Below, piece by piece: positions 18,781-28,200 of a stretch of DNA of 64,000 nt (the stretch's first letter is position 1; each line of letters opens with the position of its first letter). The DNA is from a virus. The stretch is from IMG/VR virus record IMGVR_UViG_3300008459_000008, positions 42,240 to 106,239 of that record, one strand, 5' to 3'. The position numbers were made by a program, and so were the translations under genes. Below the pieces are notes generated by a model that saw only the letters and a list, made by a program, of their open reading frames with translations, was not told the origin of the DNA and ran no database searches.

Positions 18781-20550
18781 TTAATTTGTAATATTTACAC
18801 TTAATGTACCAGAAATTTGGTTCAATGTTCTATATATTTTATACGTAGTATTTTGACTGTAAGAGTTTGTAATACTCAACGTACCAAAATTGTTACCAAA
18901 ACTATCCATAGATGTATAACTGTTTGTAGCTAAAACAACCGGTAATCCAAAATAACTAATTGACTTGAAATTATAATTAGAACTTTCCGGAAAAGCGATA
19001 TATTTATATCCTTGAGAACCACCTATATTATAAGAACCAAGTGAGTATGTTACCAATTGACTTGTCAAATTTGTCACACCACCAGCAGTCATAGTTGAAT
19101 ATGTAGATGATCCATAGTAAGATCTCCAAGTCCATTGGATCTCACCATACTTTCTTATAGTAGTATTATTTTTACGAAGTCCAGAGATTGAAAAAATTCT
19201 TTTATCTGGAACAATAGATGTTACTGACTGTGTATAAGAAAAAGTTCCCCCTAAATCAGTATAATTATAAGTCAAATTTGCTGTCATCGGAGCAGGCCAA
19301 ACATTAGTTGGACTAGATACTGGTGTCACGTCAGCTATAGTAACAGATGTGGCTCCAAAATCAGTTCCTTTATCGTAAGTCCAAGAAAATGTTAGGGTAC
19401 CAATCAATGTTCTACCCACATCAATAAATTTGTATTGATTGTCATTTGTTGAAGATATATTAGGATGAACAAAATTTAAAGAGGTAAAGTTTGCTAGTTT
19501 TTCCGGATAAAGTAAATCGGAAAACATATCCTGAAGACTAACATCATTAAATGATGAACCACGATCAATTCCACCGACAGTGTTTATTGTTGGAGTTTCA
19601 TCTTTGAAAAGTCCCGGTGTTTGATTTGGATTAGATTCAAAAAATAAAAAATATCCAGGATTTATATCCACCGCCGGATTCCAAGTCAAATAGTATAAGG
19701 GACCCGCAGTCGAACCAGTACCACCTCTAATATCACCTGAGGACAATTCGTTAAGACCGGTCAGCCCATATTTGTATATACTATTTGTACCTAAATAATC
19801 TATATTCAACTTCACTGATGATGTATTACCAAAAGCAAAATCAATCAAATATAAATGATTTACTGAATATGTAGATATAAATGGTGTAGAATTTGTTGCA
19901 TAATAAGAAAGACTTGTATCTGGACCCGTAGCCGAAACTCTAATAATTTCCGGTCCTGTTGAATCCAAGGATGATAGTCTATTTCCAATATAATAATACC
20001 CAACTACTTTTGTAGGAGCTTGGTAACCACCAACTGTTACGTTATCTTGATAAAGAATTCCCGAATTATATTGGAACACCCATTCTCTAAGATCCCCTGG
20101 TGATATTTGAGTTGTGGGATAGGTTGTATAAACTTTGACTGCGTAATCTAGACCATAACTATCTGGAACCAAATCCACAATATTATTACCCGCTGTAATA
20201 TCTTTAAGAGTTCCCTCACCATATTTGAATGGTTGGTTTGTCTTTGGGTCCTTCAAATCACCTTGTACAGACGGTGTGGATCCCCAAACTGTCTGATATG
20301 AAAGAAATTGTCCACTAGCAGCACTATCTTGTATACCAACTAAATCTGCAACTATCTGAACAGCTACTTGGTTTTGTACTGCTAGAGCAGGATCATTGGT
20401 TGGAATCTTACTACTCCAAACATTCGTTGAAGGTACGTTGAATAAATATCCATAGAATTCGTTACCAACACCAAAATTCTTTTGTACCTGAGATTTTCCA
20501 AGTAGGTTTTTAAATGCTATTTGCGATTGTCTATCAGAACTTAAAGGCAT
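18781..20550 (-). CDS. Phage virion structural protein, fibre/baseplate
   Basis: A 589-residue, beta-rich, low-cysteine protein. Around residues 335-360 it has DVSLQDMFSDLLYPEKLANF, related to a segment of the 23403 gene (MSLFTIFNKLFHDVFDP), so both carry the same type of domain followed by Ig-like strands. An ATATATA box at 20575-20581 lies 24 nt upstream. It probably forms a fibre or baseplate appendage. No enzymatic motif is visible. Confidence 0.6.
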   Translation of the reverse strand: MPLSSDRQSQIAFKNLLGKSQVQKNFGVGNEFYGYLFNVPSTNVWSSKIPTNDPALAVQNQVAVQIVADLVGIQDSAASGQFLSYQTVWGSTPSVQGDLKDPKTNQPFKYGEGTLKDITAGNNIVDLVPDSYGLDYAVKVYTTYPTTQISPGDLREWVFQYNSGILYQDNVTVGGYQAPTKVVGYYYIGNRLSSLDSTGPEIIRVSATGPDTSLSYYATNSTPFISTYSVNHLYLIDFAFGNTSSVKLNIDYLGTNSIYKYGLTGLNELSSGDIRGGTGSTAGPLYYLTWNPAVDINPGYFLFFESNPNQTPGLFKDETPTINTVGGIDRGSSFNDVSLQDMFSDLLYPEKLANFTSLNFVHPNISSTNDNQYKFIDVGRTLIGTLTFSWTYDKGTDFGATSVTIADVTPVSSPTNVWPAPMTANLTYNYTDLGGTFSYTQSVTSIVPDKRIFSISGLRKNNTTIRKYGEIQWTWRSYYGSSTYSTMTAGGVTNLTSQLVTYSLGSYNIGGSQGYKYIAFPESSNYNFKSISYFGLPVVLATNSYTSMDSFGNNFGTLSITNSYSQNTTYKIYRTLNQISGTLSVNITN

Positions 20551-20574
20551 CGTGTTTTATTTTGTTTGACTTAG

Positions 20575-20581
20575 TATATAT
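20575..20581 (-). promoter_or_regulatory. ATATATA box for fibre genes
   Basis: The box is 24 nt before the start at 20550 and probably serves both 18781 and 18087. Confidence 0.4.
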
Positions 20582-20587
20582 ATTTTT

Positions 20588-23386
20588 TTACACTGTCAGT
20601 CCAGTGCAAGTTATGTTCTGAATGTGTCCAGTCCAAGACGATGGAGCTGTAATTCTAAATAAAATATAACCTTCGGAATAACGTGTGCTCCTACCGGATC
20701 TGAAATCCACCTCAATTACTGATGGATTGACCAAACTCGGACTACCTCTGAATGCTCCACCACCATTGAATTGTTGATTATCAAAGGCTGGTTTTGATAA
20801 ATCTAACCATCCTGTAACAGCACCACCTATAAGTCCAGCTGGAGGATTAGCTCTGTTATTACTTTTTGGTAATTTTACTTCACACCAACACTCATTACCC
20901 TCCAATGTTGTATTTACCGGTACAAAAGTAGTATCTGTAAGTGTAAAACTAAATCTCAAAATAGCAAAAGTTGATGAAGCATCGACTTGAAAATATCTTG
21001 TAAATGTTCTATAATTTCCAAAAGATGTATCAGTTGTTCCAAATCCAACAGTTGTTGTATTACAAAAATCATATCTTACCGCAAGGCCAACACCTTTGTT
21101 TGGATTTGTTTCTGTAGTACCAGGATCACTATAATTAAACTTAGGGTAAACCAATTGACCATTCAATATTTGTAAAGCATTTGTATAGCCAGATGTTTGG
21201 TTCAAACTCGAAGCACTATTCCAAGCTAAGTTAGCTAATACACTTTGTATATTATCGGTAGAGAGATCATATTTACTTGATCCATTTCTTAATCTATAAT
21301 TTTCAGAAAGAAAACTCTCTGTCAATAATGATGAGGTTTCTGGATAATTATCTACAAAAACATTTGTTATTGTAGTAGATCCACTTGGATCCACACCCTG
21401 GACAGTCCTTAATACAGAAGTGGAAAATGAAACTGACTCATTTAGTCTTCTTACATTGGCATTCAGTGCATAATTCCAAGTGATTAAATGTGACGTACTA
21501 GGTGATGTAACACTTGGTATAACTTTATCATCAGGTGGTCCCATTACAGGGAGTGTAGTTGTAGTGGGTTTTGAATTTATACCATTGTTTCCACCAGGAA
21601 CCACGCTGGAAGAACTCAATGCGCTAGAAGAAGAATTATATGTGTTTCTTACATGGTTTTGTAGAGTAATTACATAATTTAAACCAAAGTTTTTCCAATA
21701 TTTAATACCTGATAAGGTTTTTGGATTACTTCCGACAACTGTATTGATTATTGGTAATGTAAACGTAGTTGCTGTTGTACTTGGATCTGCAACCCATGAA
21801 TAACTAGCCAGTGTTAAAGTTTGTGATGGTAATATATGTGATAAATCCAAGTAATTAAACCCTTGACGCAAATTCCCATCATCTCTTTTGATCAAAAACG
21901 AACCGGTTCGGTGCCAGAAAAACTCAAAAGGTACTCCAGATGGAAACTTTGATGAAGTAGCAGCGGATATAATTAAACCACTTTGAGCACCACCTGATGT
22001 AGTATTAATAGCTGATTTATTTGCTAAACTTTCATTTGATATAGTAACACCATTTAGTTTCAATACTAAAGATCCTGTAATGCCATTCCCAAAAGCATTT
22101 GTAGCATAAGCAGGTGTTGGATCACCAGGTCCTTCTTGAACACCAAAATTTAGTGTCCCCACATAATCCTTATAATAAGTATCACCAGTAGTAAGAGTTT
22201 GATTGAAAAAAGAATTTATTCCCTTTCTAAATCCACTTGGATTAAAATCCCCATTTATTCCAACGGTAGGTGAAGCTGATAGACCAGCGATTGAACTATC
22301 AAAAGATAATTTTCCACCCACAAAACTAGGACCACCCAAACTCCAAGAGTTTAAATCAGGTGCTGGTGGTGGTACAAGAGCTAATAAAATTTCATTAAAT
22401 CTATCAATAGGCACACCTATCGGAGTACTGTAGGTAAAATCAGTAAATAAACCATCCTCATACGTACCATCCTCAGCGGGTCCTATTGTCAGTGAAACGC
22501 TTCCACCCCCACCAAGATTATGAATTAAAAAATTATCAATGTTCCAACTCATATGATATTGGACATTTGGGACTAAATCTTGAGCACCTAGATCAATTAA
22601 TGAACCACCATTTAATTTTTTAATCGGATAGTATCCAAGACCGTCTATTTCCAATGTAGATGAACCTGAATTTGTAAATCCAAAATTAGCATAATAAACA
22701 CTATAGCTATATGCATCTAAGGCAACTAAGTCAGAAGAAGTTGTGAATGAATATGTCGTACCATCTGTGGATGTTGGTTGAATATATCTTATCTGTGAGA
22801 GATATTCCTTTTGCCAAAATCCACCCTCACTCCAAGTGCCAGAAAATTTATAAATTGCATTAGCAATGTTATCCACCCTAATCGTAGCTCCATTTGTAGG
22901 TGTTGTATAGACCCAATCACCTGATCCTGATAATGCTGAAGAATTCCATTCAGCAACTCTGTAGGATTGTGTAGCAAATCCAGCGAAACTCGGTGATGTG
23001 ATAAGGAACCTGTCACCATTGGTCATCCCAGTTGGAGGTGTATCCACAATTGATAAAGCTGATGGTAACCATTCTCCACTCACAGATATAGATTGGGGAG
23101 ATCCTGAGAAAACCACCCAGTTCAAATTGTCTGTAATAGAAGTACTCGATGAGTTATATACTAGTTGATATGTTCCATTTTTAGTTGGATCTGTTGTGTT
23201 ATTATAGACTGTACATAACATACCCCATTCCCTTCTTGCTTCGATTATTGCATCTCTTTTGTCAAGAGTATCATACATATGGTGACCACCTTGTATATCA
23301 ATTGCAAGAGCCGATGGAATTGGGTCATTCAAATCATTGGGCCTAACTGGGTTTGTTATTAGAGTTGCATTTTGTGGTTGTGCCAT
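20588..23386 (-). CDS. Large phage tail fibre/structural protein
   Basis: A 932-residue protein. Near the N-terminus (about residues 28-60) is GGHHMYDTLDKRDAIIEARR then REWGML, a module that recurs in structural proteins of Bacteroidota phages. A second landmark, TPIGVPIDRFNEILLALVPP near residue 320, precedes a long beta-rich region. No signal peptide or catalytic motif is present. No ATATATA box precedes it, and it starts 16 nt after the stop of the 23403 gene, so it is probably in that transcript. A receptor-binding or fibre role is likely from size and composition. Confidence 0.65.
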   Translation of the reverse strand: MAQPQNATLITNPVRPNDLNDPIPSALAIDIQGGHHMYDTLDKRDAIIEARREWGMLCTVYNNTTDPTKNGTYQLVYNSSSTSITDNLNWVVFSGSPQSISVSGEWLPSALSIVDTPPTGMTNGDRFLITSPSFAGFATQSYRVAEWNSSALSGSGDWVYTTPTNGATIRVDNIANAIYKFSGTWSEGGFWQKEYLSQIRYIQPTSTDGTTYSFTTSSDLVALDAYSYSVYYANFGFTNSGSSTLEIDGLGYYPIKKLNGGSLIDLGAQDLVPNVQYHMSWNIDNFLIHNLGGGGSVSLTIGPAEDGTYEDGLFTDFTYSTPIGVPIDRFNEILLALVPPPAPDLNSWSLGGPSFVGGKLSFDSSIAGLSASPTVGINGDFNPSGFRKGINSFFNQTLTTGDTYYKDYVGTLNFGVQEGPGDPTPAYATNAFGNGITGSLVLKLNGVTISNESLANKSAINTTSGGAQSGLIISAATSSKFPSGVPFEFFWHRTGSFLIKRDDGNLRQGFNYLDLSHILPSQTLTLASYSWVADPSTTATTFTLPIINTVVGSNPKTLSGIKYWKNFGLNYVITLQNHVRNTYNSSSSALSSSSVVPGGNNGINSKPTTTTLPVMGPPDDKVIPSVTSPSTSHLITWNYALNANVRRLNESVSFSTSVLRTVQGVDPSGSTTITNVFVDNYPETSSLLTESFLSENYRLRNGSSKYDLSTDNIQSVLANLAWNSASSLNQTSGYTNALQILNGQLVYPKFNYSDPGTTETNPNKGVGLAVRYDFCNTTTVGFGTTDTSFGNYRTFTRYFQVDASSTFAILRFSFTLTDTTFVPVNTTLEGNECWCEVKLPKSNNRANPPAGLIGGAVTGWLDLSKPAFDNQQFNGGGAFRGSPSLVNPSVIEVDFRSGRSTRYSEGYILFRITAPSSWTGHIQNITCTGLTV

Positions 23387-23402
23387 TTCTTATTATATTG
23401 AT

Positions 23403-24404
23403 TTAATAAAGATTCAATTCGGCTATAGGTGAAGCAGATGTTGAGAAAGTTACCCAAACATCATAATCATGTTCATAACCATAAATATTTTTATATTTAA
23501 AATTCGATTGAATTTTTTGAGCTATAGTGACAATACCAGTCGCAGTTCTAAACACAGGATTTCCAAAACTACTAGGCCAAGCCCAACAAAGATATTGTCC
23601 TTCACCATCAATGTTTGGAAATGATAATTTAATACCTTGGGTAGTGTTACCAGTAAAAGTGAGTGATCGATGTAAACCATTTCCTAAAACATCAGCACCA
23701 TCAAGTAACCTTATCTCAGCAGATGTTAGGTCTGACCTATTTAATCTCCTACCCCAATAAACTCTATGTCCATAGGAAACAGAAATCTCTGCAGATGTAG
23801 CAGGTTTTCCCTTATCATCTGTACATTTGAAAGTGTAAGAGTTAGTAACATTCAATATTGGTTTAATCGTCGGTGTTTTTTCACTTCCACCACCAGCAGG
23901 AACCGGTACTGTATATAATATAGTAGATGGTAAAGGTGCTGTCCTAGTGATTGTTCCAGTAGGTTGGAAATCGTAAGTACCTTTAGTAGCAGTCCATTCC
24001 AATTGATATGATACCAATTCATCAAAACCAGTATCGTATGGATAGTCTATTGGTGTATTTGGTTGTTTGTAATCCAAAGTGACTTGAGATGGTACAAATT
24101 TGAGACTAGCGGATGGATCAAAAACATCATGAAACAATTTATTGAAAATTGTGAAAAGTGACATACTAGCAAAATTCTGACCTTTTGGGACACCACCCAC
24201 TTTTAAATTTGAAGGGGTGTCGGTATAAACAAACTCAGAAAAACTTGCACCTTGAATATCATCATATAGAGTAAGGACTACATTCCGCATATCCTGAGCC
24301 GAAATTTCATTAAGTGTGTTATCTGGTAACACATCCATCATCTCGGATATACCTGAGAGTGTTACAGCATATGTAGCTGATCCATATAGTCCTAATTCTG
24401 CCAA
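23403..24404 (-). CDS. Phage virion structural protein with Ig-like region
   Basis: I place the start at the TTG at 24404. The open frame extends to another TTG at 24449, but the ATATATA box at 24425-24431 then lies inside the coding region, while a start at 24404 gives the usual spacing (20 nt). The first in-frame ATG pair is about 20 codons further in. The product has a helical N-terminal segment (SGISEMMDVLPDNTLNEISA), then a domain shared with the 18781 product and Ig-like strands with PAGGGSEKTPTIKP linkers. Probable baseplate or fibre component. Confidence 0.6.
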   Translation of the reverse strand: MAELGLYGSATYAVTLSGISEMMDVLPDNTLNEISAQDMRNVVLTLYDDIQGASFSEFVYTDTPSNLKVGGVPKGQNFASMSLFTIFNKLFHDVFDPSASLKFVPSQVTLDYKQPNTPIDYPYDTGFDELVSYQLEWTATKGTYDFQPTGTITRTAPLPSTILYTVPVPAGGGSEKTPTIKPILNVTNSYTFKCTDDKGKPATSAEISVSYGHRVYWGRRLNRSDLTSAEIRLLDGADVLGNGLHRSLTFTGNTTQGIKLSFPNIDGEGQYLCWAWPSSFGNPVFRTATGIVTIAQKIQSNFKYKNIYGYEHDYDVWVTFSTSASPIAELNLY

Positions 24405-24424
24405 AACTTCAAATAATTTTAAGG

Positions 24425-24431
24425 TATATAT
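24425..24431 (-). promoter_or_regulatory. ATATATA box that decides the 24404 start
   Basis: The box sits within the longer open frame and 20 nt before the preferred TTG start. Confidence 0.4.
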
Positions 24432-24479
24432 AAAATTCCAAAGTCCCAAGAGTAATATGATATCATGATGTTACATGAC

Positions 24480-25202
24480 TTATACCTCCCAAATGTAATA
24501 ACCTTTATAAATTTCCTTCATCTTTACATTTGATGCATTGCCAACATCTAACATCGAATTTGGAATTAATGTGGTGATCATTTTGATCAACAAACCATCA
24601 TCCAATTTTGAATTTATATTTTCTTTTAATAAATCTGGTGAAACAATTGACTTAAGTAAAAAATCCATTTTTGTATCTAGAATTTGTCCATATAGTGAGT
24701 TTAATTCAACTTCTTTTTCCATAATCTCATCAGAAATCTTTTGTTGAATTTTATTTTTCAGTAATCCAATTTCTTCAATTGAAAAAATTATAGATTTTTT
24801 TATATTATCAAAATCCCTTATTTCATATAGGTGCAAATCTGGTTCTAAAATGTTGATGTGACCAAGACTTGTATTGTAATAGTCTGATAAAACTTTTTCG
24901 TGATCAATTCCACTTGGAGTTAAAGATATAAGTGATTCATTGAGACCGTTAGAAAATTGTTCAAACTTGAAAATTTTATCTCGTTCCATATTTTTACGAT
25001 GTTCAACAACGTCCTTCACTACAATTTGAATATTTTCTATATCACTAATTCCGATATTTTCCAAAAATCTACTCATATTTTTATTTATATAACGATATAT
25101 TTCACTAGGAGTGACATTATAAGACTTAATATATTCATCGATATGTTTATTTATTTTACCATAGTATTGATTGAGTTCCGATGAATTTGTAATTTTTCTC
25201 AT
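24480..25202 (-). CDS. Unknown protein, probably virion-associated
   Basis: The frame opens at an ATG at 25256, but I prefer the ATG at 25202 (240 residues, MRKITNSSELNQYY) because an ATATATA box at 25207-25213 precedes it by 4 nt, the spacing seen in eight other genes. The product is mostly helical and charged, with likely coiled-coil stretches (about residues 130-190). No recognisable domain. It lies at the head of the minus-strand structural gene block. Confidence 0.55.
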   Translation of the reverse strand: MRKITNSSELNQYYGKINKHIDEYIKSYNVTPSEIYRYINKNMSRFLENIGISDIENIQIVVKDVVEHRKNMERDKIFKFEQFSNGLNESLISLTPSGIDHEKVLSDYYNTSLGHINILEPDLHLYEIRDFDNIKKSIIFSIEEIGLLKNKIQQKISDEIMEKEVELNSLYGQILDTKMDFLLKSIVSPDLLKENINSKLDDGLLIKMITTLIPNSMLDVGNASNVKMKEIYKGYYIWEV

Positions 25203-25254
25203 ACCGTATATATATTTTTTTTCAAAACTGACTAAACTTTGATTTTTAAATTTC

Positions 25255-25261
25255 ATATATA
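25255..25261 (+). promoter_or_regulatory. ATATATA box for small lipoprotein gene
   Basis: The box lies 24 nt before the ATG at 25286. Confidence 0.45.
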
Positions 25262-25285
25262 AAAAGAAACAAAAAAAAATATACT

Positions 25286-25465
25286 ATGAAAAAATTATTC
25301 GTAATGTTTGCAGTATCAGCTCTTCTAGTATCTTGTGGTGAAGCTACAAAGTCTGGAGAAGCGTGTGATTCTACAAAAGCTTGTTGCAAAGACTCTACAA
25401 AATGTGACACTACCAAGGTTTGTACTGATACTACTGCAGTTGACACTTCAAAAGTAAGTCATTAA
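25286..25465 (+). CDS. Small Cys-rich lipoprotein
   Basis: This 59-residue gene starts MKKLFVMFAVSALLVSCGEA: a positively charged start, a hydrophobic stretch and a lipobox LVSC with the acylated Cys at residue 17. The mature part is only about 43 residues, with five further cysteines and repeats of the type DSTK/DTTK, as in small flavobacterial lipoproteins. An ATATATA box lies 24 nt upstream and a two-hairpin 3' region follows. It would be anchored in the inner or outer membrane. By analogy with small phage lipoproteins such as T5 Llp it could block receptors against superinfection, but that is inference. Confidence 0.8.
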   Translation: MKKLFVMFAVSALLVSCGEATKSGEACDSTKACCKDSTKCDTTKVCTDTTAVDTSKVSH

Positions 25466-25477
25466 AATTTTAAGTTT

Positions 25478-25499
25478 ACTTGTTTTTCTTAAAACAAGT
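25478..25499 (+). other. Hairpin in 3' region of lipoprotein gene
   Basis: ACTTGTTTT (25478-25486) pairs perfectly with AAAACAAGT (25491-25499) around a 4-nt loop. It lies 12 nt after the lipoprotein stop and may stabilise the mRNA or act as a weak terminator. Confidence 0.5.
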
Positions 25500-25533
25500 T
25501 GGTGGAACAATGACCAAATCGGTCGACCTCTTG

Positions 25534-25569
25534 AGCCAGACGCAAATTGTGTCTGGCTTTTACTTTTTT
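25534..25569 (+). terminator. Intrinsic terminator
   Basis: AGCCAGAC (25534-25541) pairs with GTCTGGCT (25551-25558), followed by TTTACTTTTTT. The T run merges with the ATATATA box of the next gene (25570-25576). Confidence 0.85.
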
Positions 25570-25580
25570 ATATATACTGT

Positions 25581-26483
25581 ATGAATTTAAAAGAACTTAG
25601 AGCCTTTTATAACACAAAACCTGTTGAATTCGTAGTAAGAAGAAAACACGAATTGAATGAAGATAATTCATATGTACCAAGATTCAATCTAAGAGACACT
25701 ACACAGATTGTTGGTGTACCAATCAATGAACCAATAAAGCCAACACAAGAACTTTTAGTAAAGGCTATAAAATATGGTATGATTTTTCTTATCAACTATA
25801 AAGGTGAAGAAGATACTCACTTTGCTGGTCATGAACGTGTAATATATCCAATGGTATTGGGTAGATCATCAAAGGGTAAATTTTTGATAAGAGGATATCA
25901 CTTAAACGGTTGGTCAGTTTCTTCCAATAGACACGTAAATAAAATTTGGAGGATGTTTAGATTTGACAGAATTCTATCGATGACATTTACTGGTTCATTT
26001 TATAGATTACCACCACAAGGTTATAACATGAATGATAAAGGTATGAGAGGTGGGATTATTGCTAAAGCTGACTTCAATGAAATTAGAAAAAATCAACAAT
26101 CCCTTCTAAAAACACAAGAAATTCAAAATAAGGAAGAAATTACTCTAGCTGAAGAAAATAAAAGTATGGTTTCAATAAAAGTGAAACCAACAGAAACTAA
26201 GATTGATTTGAACAATCCACTAGATAACGCTTATGTTAATAATATGAAAGACATAGCTAATATTAGAATATCTTTTTTGAAGAGTTTATACGGAAATAGA
26301 TATATTGCTGTTGTTGGTGCACTTGGTCAACCAGGCAACACTGTTAAAGTTATGACTGATAAAGGATCTAATCTTGGCATCTATAAGGTTTTAGATTCGA
26401 TATCCGGTGACACTTTGAAAAAAATAAAACGTGTCAAAGGAAATACTATATTTGAAGTATTTTTATTTGATTCCAAAATTTAA
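25581..26483 (+). CDS. WYL-like domain protein
   Basis: A 300-residue protein whose region about 65-160 resembles WYL domains: MIFLINYKG, then ERVIYPMVLG, a strand KFLIRGYHLNGWS, and WRMFRFDRILSMTFTG, matching the 'I.Y.....R.I.P......W.L.....FRLDRI' order. This is followed by LPPQGYNMNDKGMRGG. WYL domains sense ligands or nucleic acid in regulators and in phage proteins, but no helix-turn-helix is seen here. The C-terminal part (about 220-300) is a separate small domain. An ATATATA box precedes the ATG by only 4 nt, suggesting a leaderless message. Confidence 0.5.
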   Translation: MNLKELRAFYNTKPVEFVVRRKHELNEDNSYVPRFNLRDTTQIVGVPINEPIKPTQELLVKAIKYGMIFLINYKGEEDTHFAGHERVIYPMVLGRSSKGKFLIRGYHLNGWSVSSNRHVNKIWRMFRFDRILSMTFTGSFYRLPPQGYNMNDKGMRGGIIAKADFNEIRKNQQSLLKTQEIQNKEEITLAEENKSMVSIKVKPTETKIDLNNPLDNAYVNNMKDIANIRISFLKSLYGNRYIAVVGALGQPGNTVKVMTDKGSNLGIYKVLDSISGDTLKKIKRVKGNTIFEVFLFDSKI

Positions 26484-27431
26484 TATTTCCTCCACAATTT
26501 GATCTGTAGGATCTTTCCAATAAATATTTTTTTGTGTTCTAGGTAAATTAATAAGTGTATTTATATCTTGCATACTACCAACTTTTACACCTAACCCTTT
26601 CAAAGACTCAGCATTACAAATTTGTTCGTATTGGTTATTAATAGGTATTACTATCAATTCTTTATTCAAGAAAAGTGTTTCAGCACAAGTCTGAAAACCA
26701 CCAGCAGTGATGACACCCATACAGTTTTTCAAGCTTTCATCAAACAAAGATTTATCTATTGGTTTCAGAAAACAATTGCCATATCTGATTGGTCTTTTGA
26801 TGTCTGTAAAAATTTCAAATTTATATTGTATTGGTTTTAGAAACTTCAAAATGTTTGTACTGTTCCAATTTGACAAGTAAACAGTATAATGACCTCTATT
26901 TTCAACATTAAAATTATAAATATTGTCTCTCAAAATAGGAGTTTTAATAAAATTATCATACTCTTCAAAGTGAATTCCTATAGGATGTTTTACAGGTGCC
27001 ATCCATTTAAGTAAAAATTCCCCTAAAAAACTCCTGTCAGTTGGTCTCGGTGTGTTTTTTGACAAAAAAGAATATTGATTACTAATTCCAACAGATACTT
27101 TATCTTGAAATTCAGCGGCCCAAGCACTTATTGGTTCAAAATCACTAATAATTAAATCATATGATGAGATGTCCAACTTTACATCCCCCATCAACTGTAA
27201 TAATCTCAATTCTTTGAAAGTTTTCCAATAATCAATTTGACCTTCACCATCATAATAAAATGTAAGACCTTTGAAGTTGTATTTTATTGGAAATGGAAAA
27301 TTCACTTTAGAATTATTTCCTGAAGTTATTATATCAACCCTACAACCAGATTTGGATAGTCTCTGTACAATTTTCGAAGATCTTGTAATATGTCCATTAC
27401 CAGTAGATTGTACACCATATAAAATCTTCAT
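26463..27431 (-). CDS. Glycosyltransferase, MurG-like fold (TIGR00661-type)
   Basis: The 322-residue product starts MKILYGVQSTGNGHITRSSK, the N-terminal G-x-G-H loop of GT-B enzymes of the GT28/MJ1255 type. Near residue 240 is GVITAGGFQTCAETLFLNKE and then IPINNQYEQICNAESL, the donor-binding 'GG..T..E' and 'EQ..NA' motifs. It probably transfers a sugar from a nucleotide-sugar donor onto a lipid or envelope glycan. Its start overlaps the stop of the LpxH-like gene by 4 nt, so the two are translated together. Joint action on the host envelope is inference. Confidence 0.75.
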   Translation of the reverse strand: MKILYGVQSTGNGHITRSSKIVQRLSKSGCRVDIITSGNNSKVNFPFPIKYNFKGLTFYYDGEGQIDYWKTFKELRLLQLMGDVKLDISSYDLIISDFEPISAWAAEFQDKVSVGISNQYSFLSKNTPRPTDRSFLGEFLLKWMAPVKHPIGIHFEEYDNFIKTPILRDNIYNFNVENRGHYTVYLSNWNSTNILKFLKPIQYKFEIFTDIKRPIRYGNCFLKPIDKSLFDESLKNCMGVITAGGFQTCAETLFLNKELIVIPINNQYEQICNAESLKGLGVKVGSMQDINTLINLPRTQKNIYWKDPTDQIVEEILNFGIK

Positions 27432-28156
27432 TTTACAAACTTTAATTCGATATTACCATCCAAATCTTCGATGATATAAGAACAACTTTCACAAAAATCA
27501 CCAGTGTTGTAATATTTACCCTCAATTATTTCTGGACTATGTGTGTGGCCTATCATAATTGAATCACATCCTTTTTCATTAATTGTTGCTTCTGATATTT
27601 TTTTATATTCTGATAAAAATTTTATGGCTGATTTAACCCTCGATTTCATATAGGCAGAAAATGACCAATATTCCAATTTGAATAATCGTCTGAACCAGTT
27701 ATAAACCTTATTGATTGAAATTGATAATTCATAAGAAACATCACCAAGCCAGTATAACCAAGGACTAATTCTCACAAAACCATCAAAACAATCACCATGT
27801 GTTAAAAAAATAACTTCTCCTTTCAAAGAAGTATACATGTATTCATTACAAATCAGTATCTTACCAAAGTGTACATCCTCTTCATCAATTACTGTTCTTA
27901 TATAGAAATCGTGGTTACCTACTATATACACGACATTGCAATCTTTTCTTGATAATCTCAAAACCTTCTGTATAACCGTTGAATGATCTTGATTCCAGTA
28001 AAATTTACGTTTCAAATAAGTCATATCGATAAAATCACCTATGATAAATAAATTATCAAAATCATATTCCTTTAAAATTTTTAATAATTTATCAGCTTGA
28101 GAATTTGGATTACCAAGATGAATATCACTAATGAAAAGTGTTTTAATTTTGTTCAT
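27428..28156 (-). CDS. Metallophosphoesterase, LpxH-like
   Basis: The 242-residue product carries the calcineurin-type metal motifs in order: SDIHLG (10-15), GDFID (about 40), GNHD (about 80), HGD (about 120) and GHTH (about 205). Length and spacing fit the UDP-2,3-diacylglucosamine diphosphatase (LpxH) family, which cleaves the lipid A precursor; other family members act on other pyrophosphates. It is co-translated with the glycosyltransferase. A palindromic ATATATA box at 28174-28181 serves this gene (17 nt) and probably the divergent gene at 28201. An envelope-modification role is likely but the substrate is not shown. Confidence 0.75.
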   Translation of the reverse strand: MNKIKTLFISDIHLGNPNSQADKLLKILKEYDFDNLFIIGDFIDMTYLKRKFYWNQDHSTVIQKVLRLSRKDCNVVYIVGNHDFYIRTVIDEEDVHFGKILICNEYMYTSLKGEVIFLTHGDCFDGFVRISPWLYWLGDVSYELSISINKVYNWFRRLFKLEYWSFSAYMKSRVKSAIKFLSEYKKISEATINEKGCDSIMIGHTHSPEIIEGKYYNTGDFCESCSYIIEDLDGNIELKFVK

Positions 28157-28173
28157 AACTTCGTCTATATACC

Positions 28174-28181
28174 TATATATA
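28174..28181. promoter_or_regulatory. Shared ATATATA box between divergent genes
   Basis: TATATATA reads the same on both strands and lies 17 nt from the start at 28156 (-) and 19 nt from the start at 28201 (+), so one element could serve both. Confidence 0.4.
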
Positions 28182-28200
28182 ATTAGAAATTTGGAATTTT

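Noticed and set aside
25246-25446. Minus-strand frame over the lipoprotein gene
   Set aside because: It is antisense to a gene with a clear signal peptide, lipobox and promoter box, and encodes no recognisable pattern.
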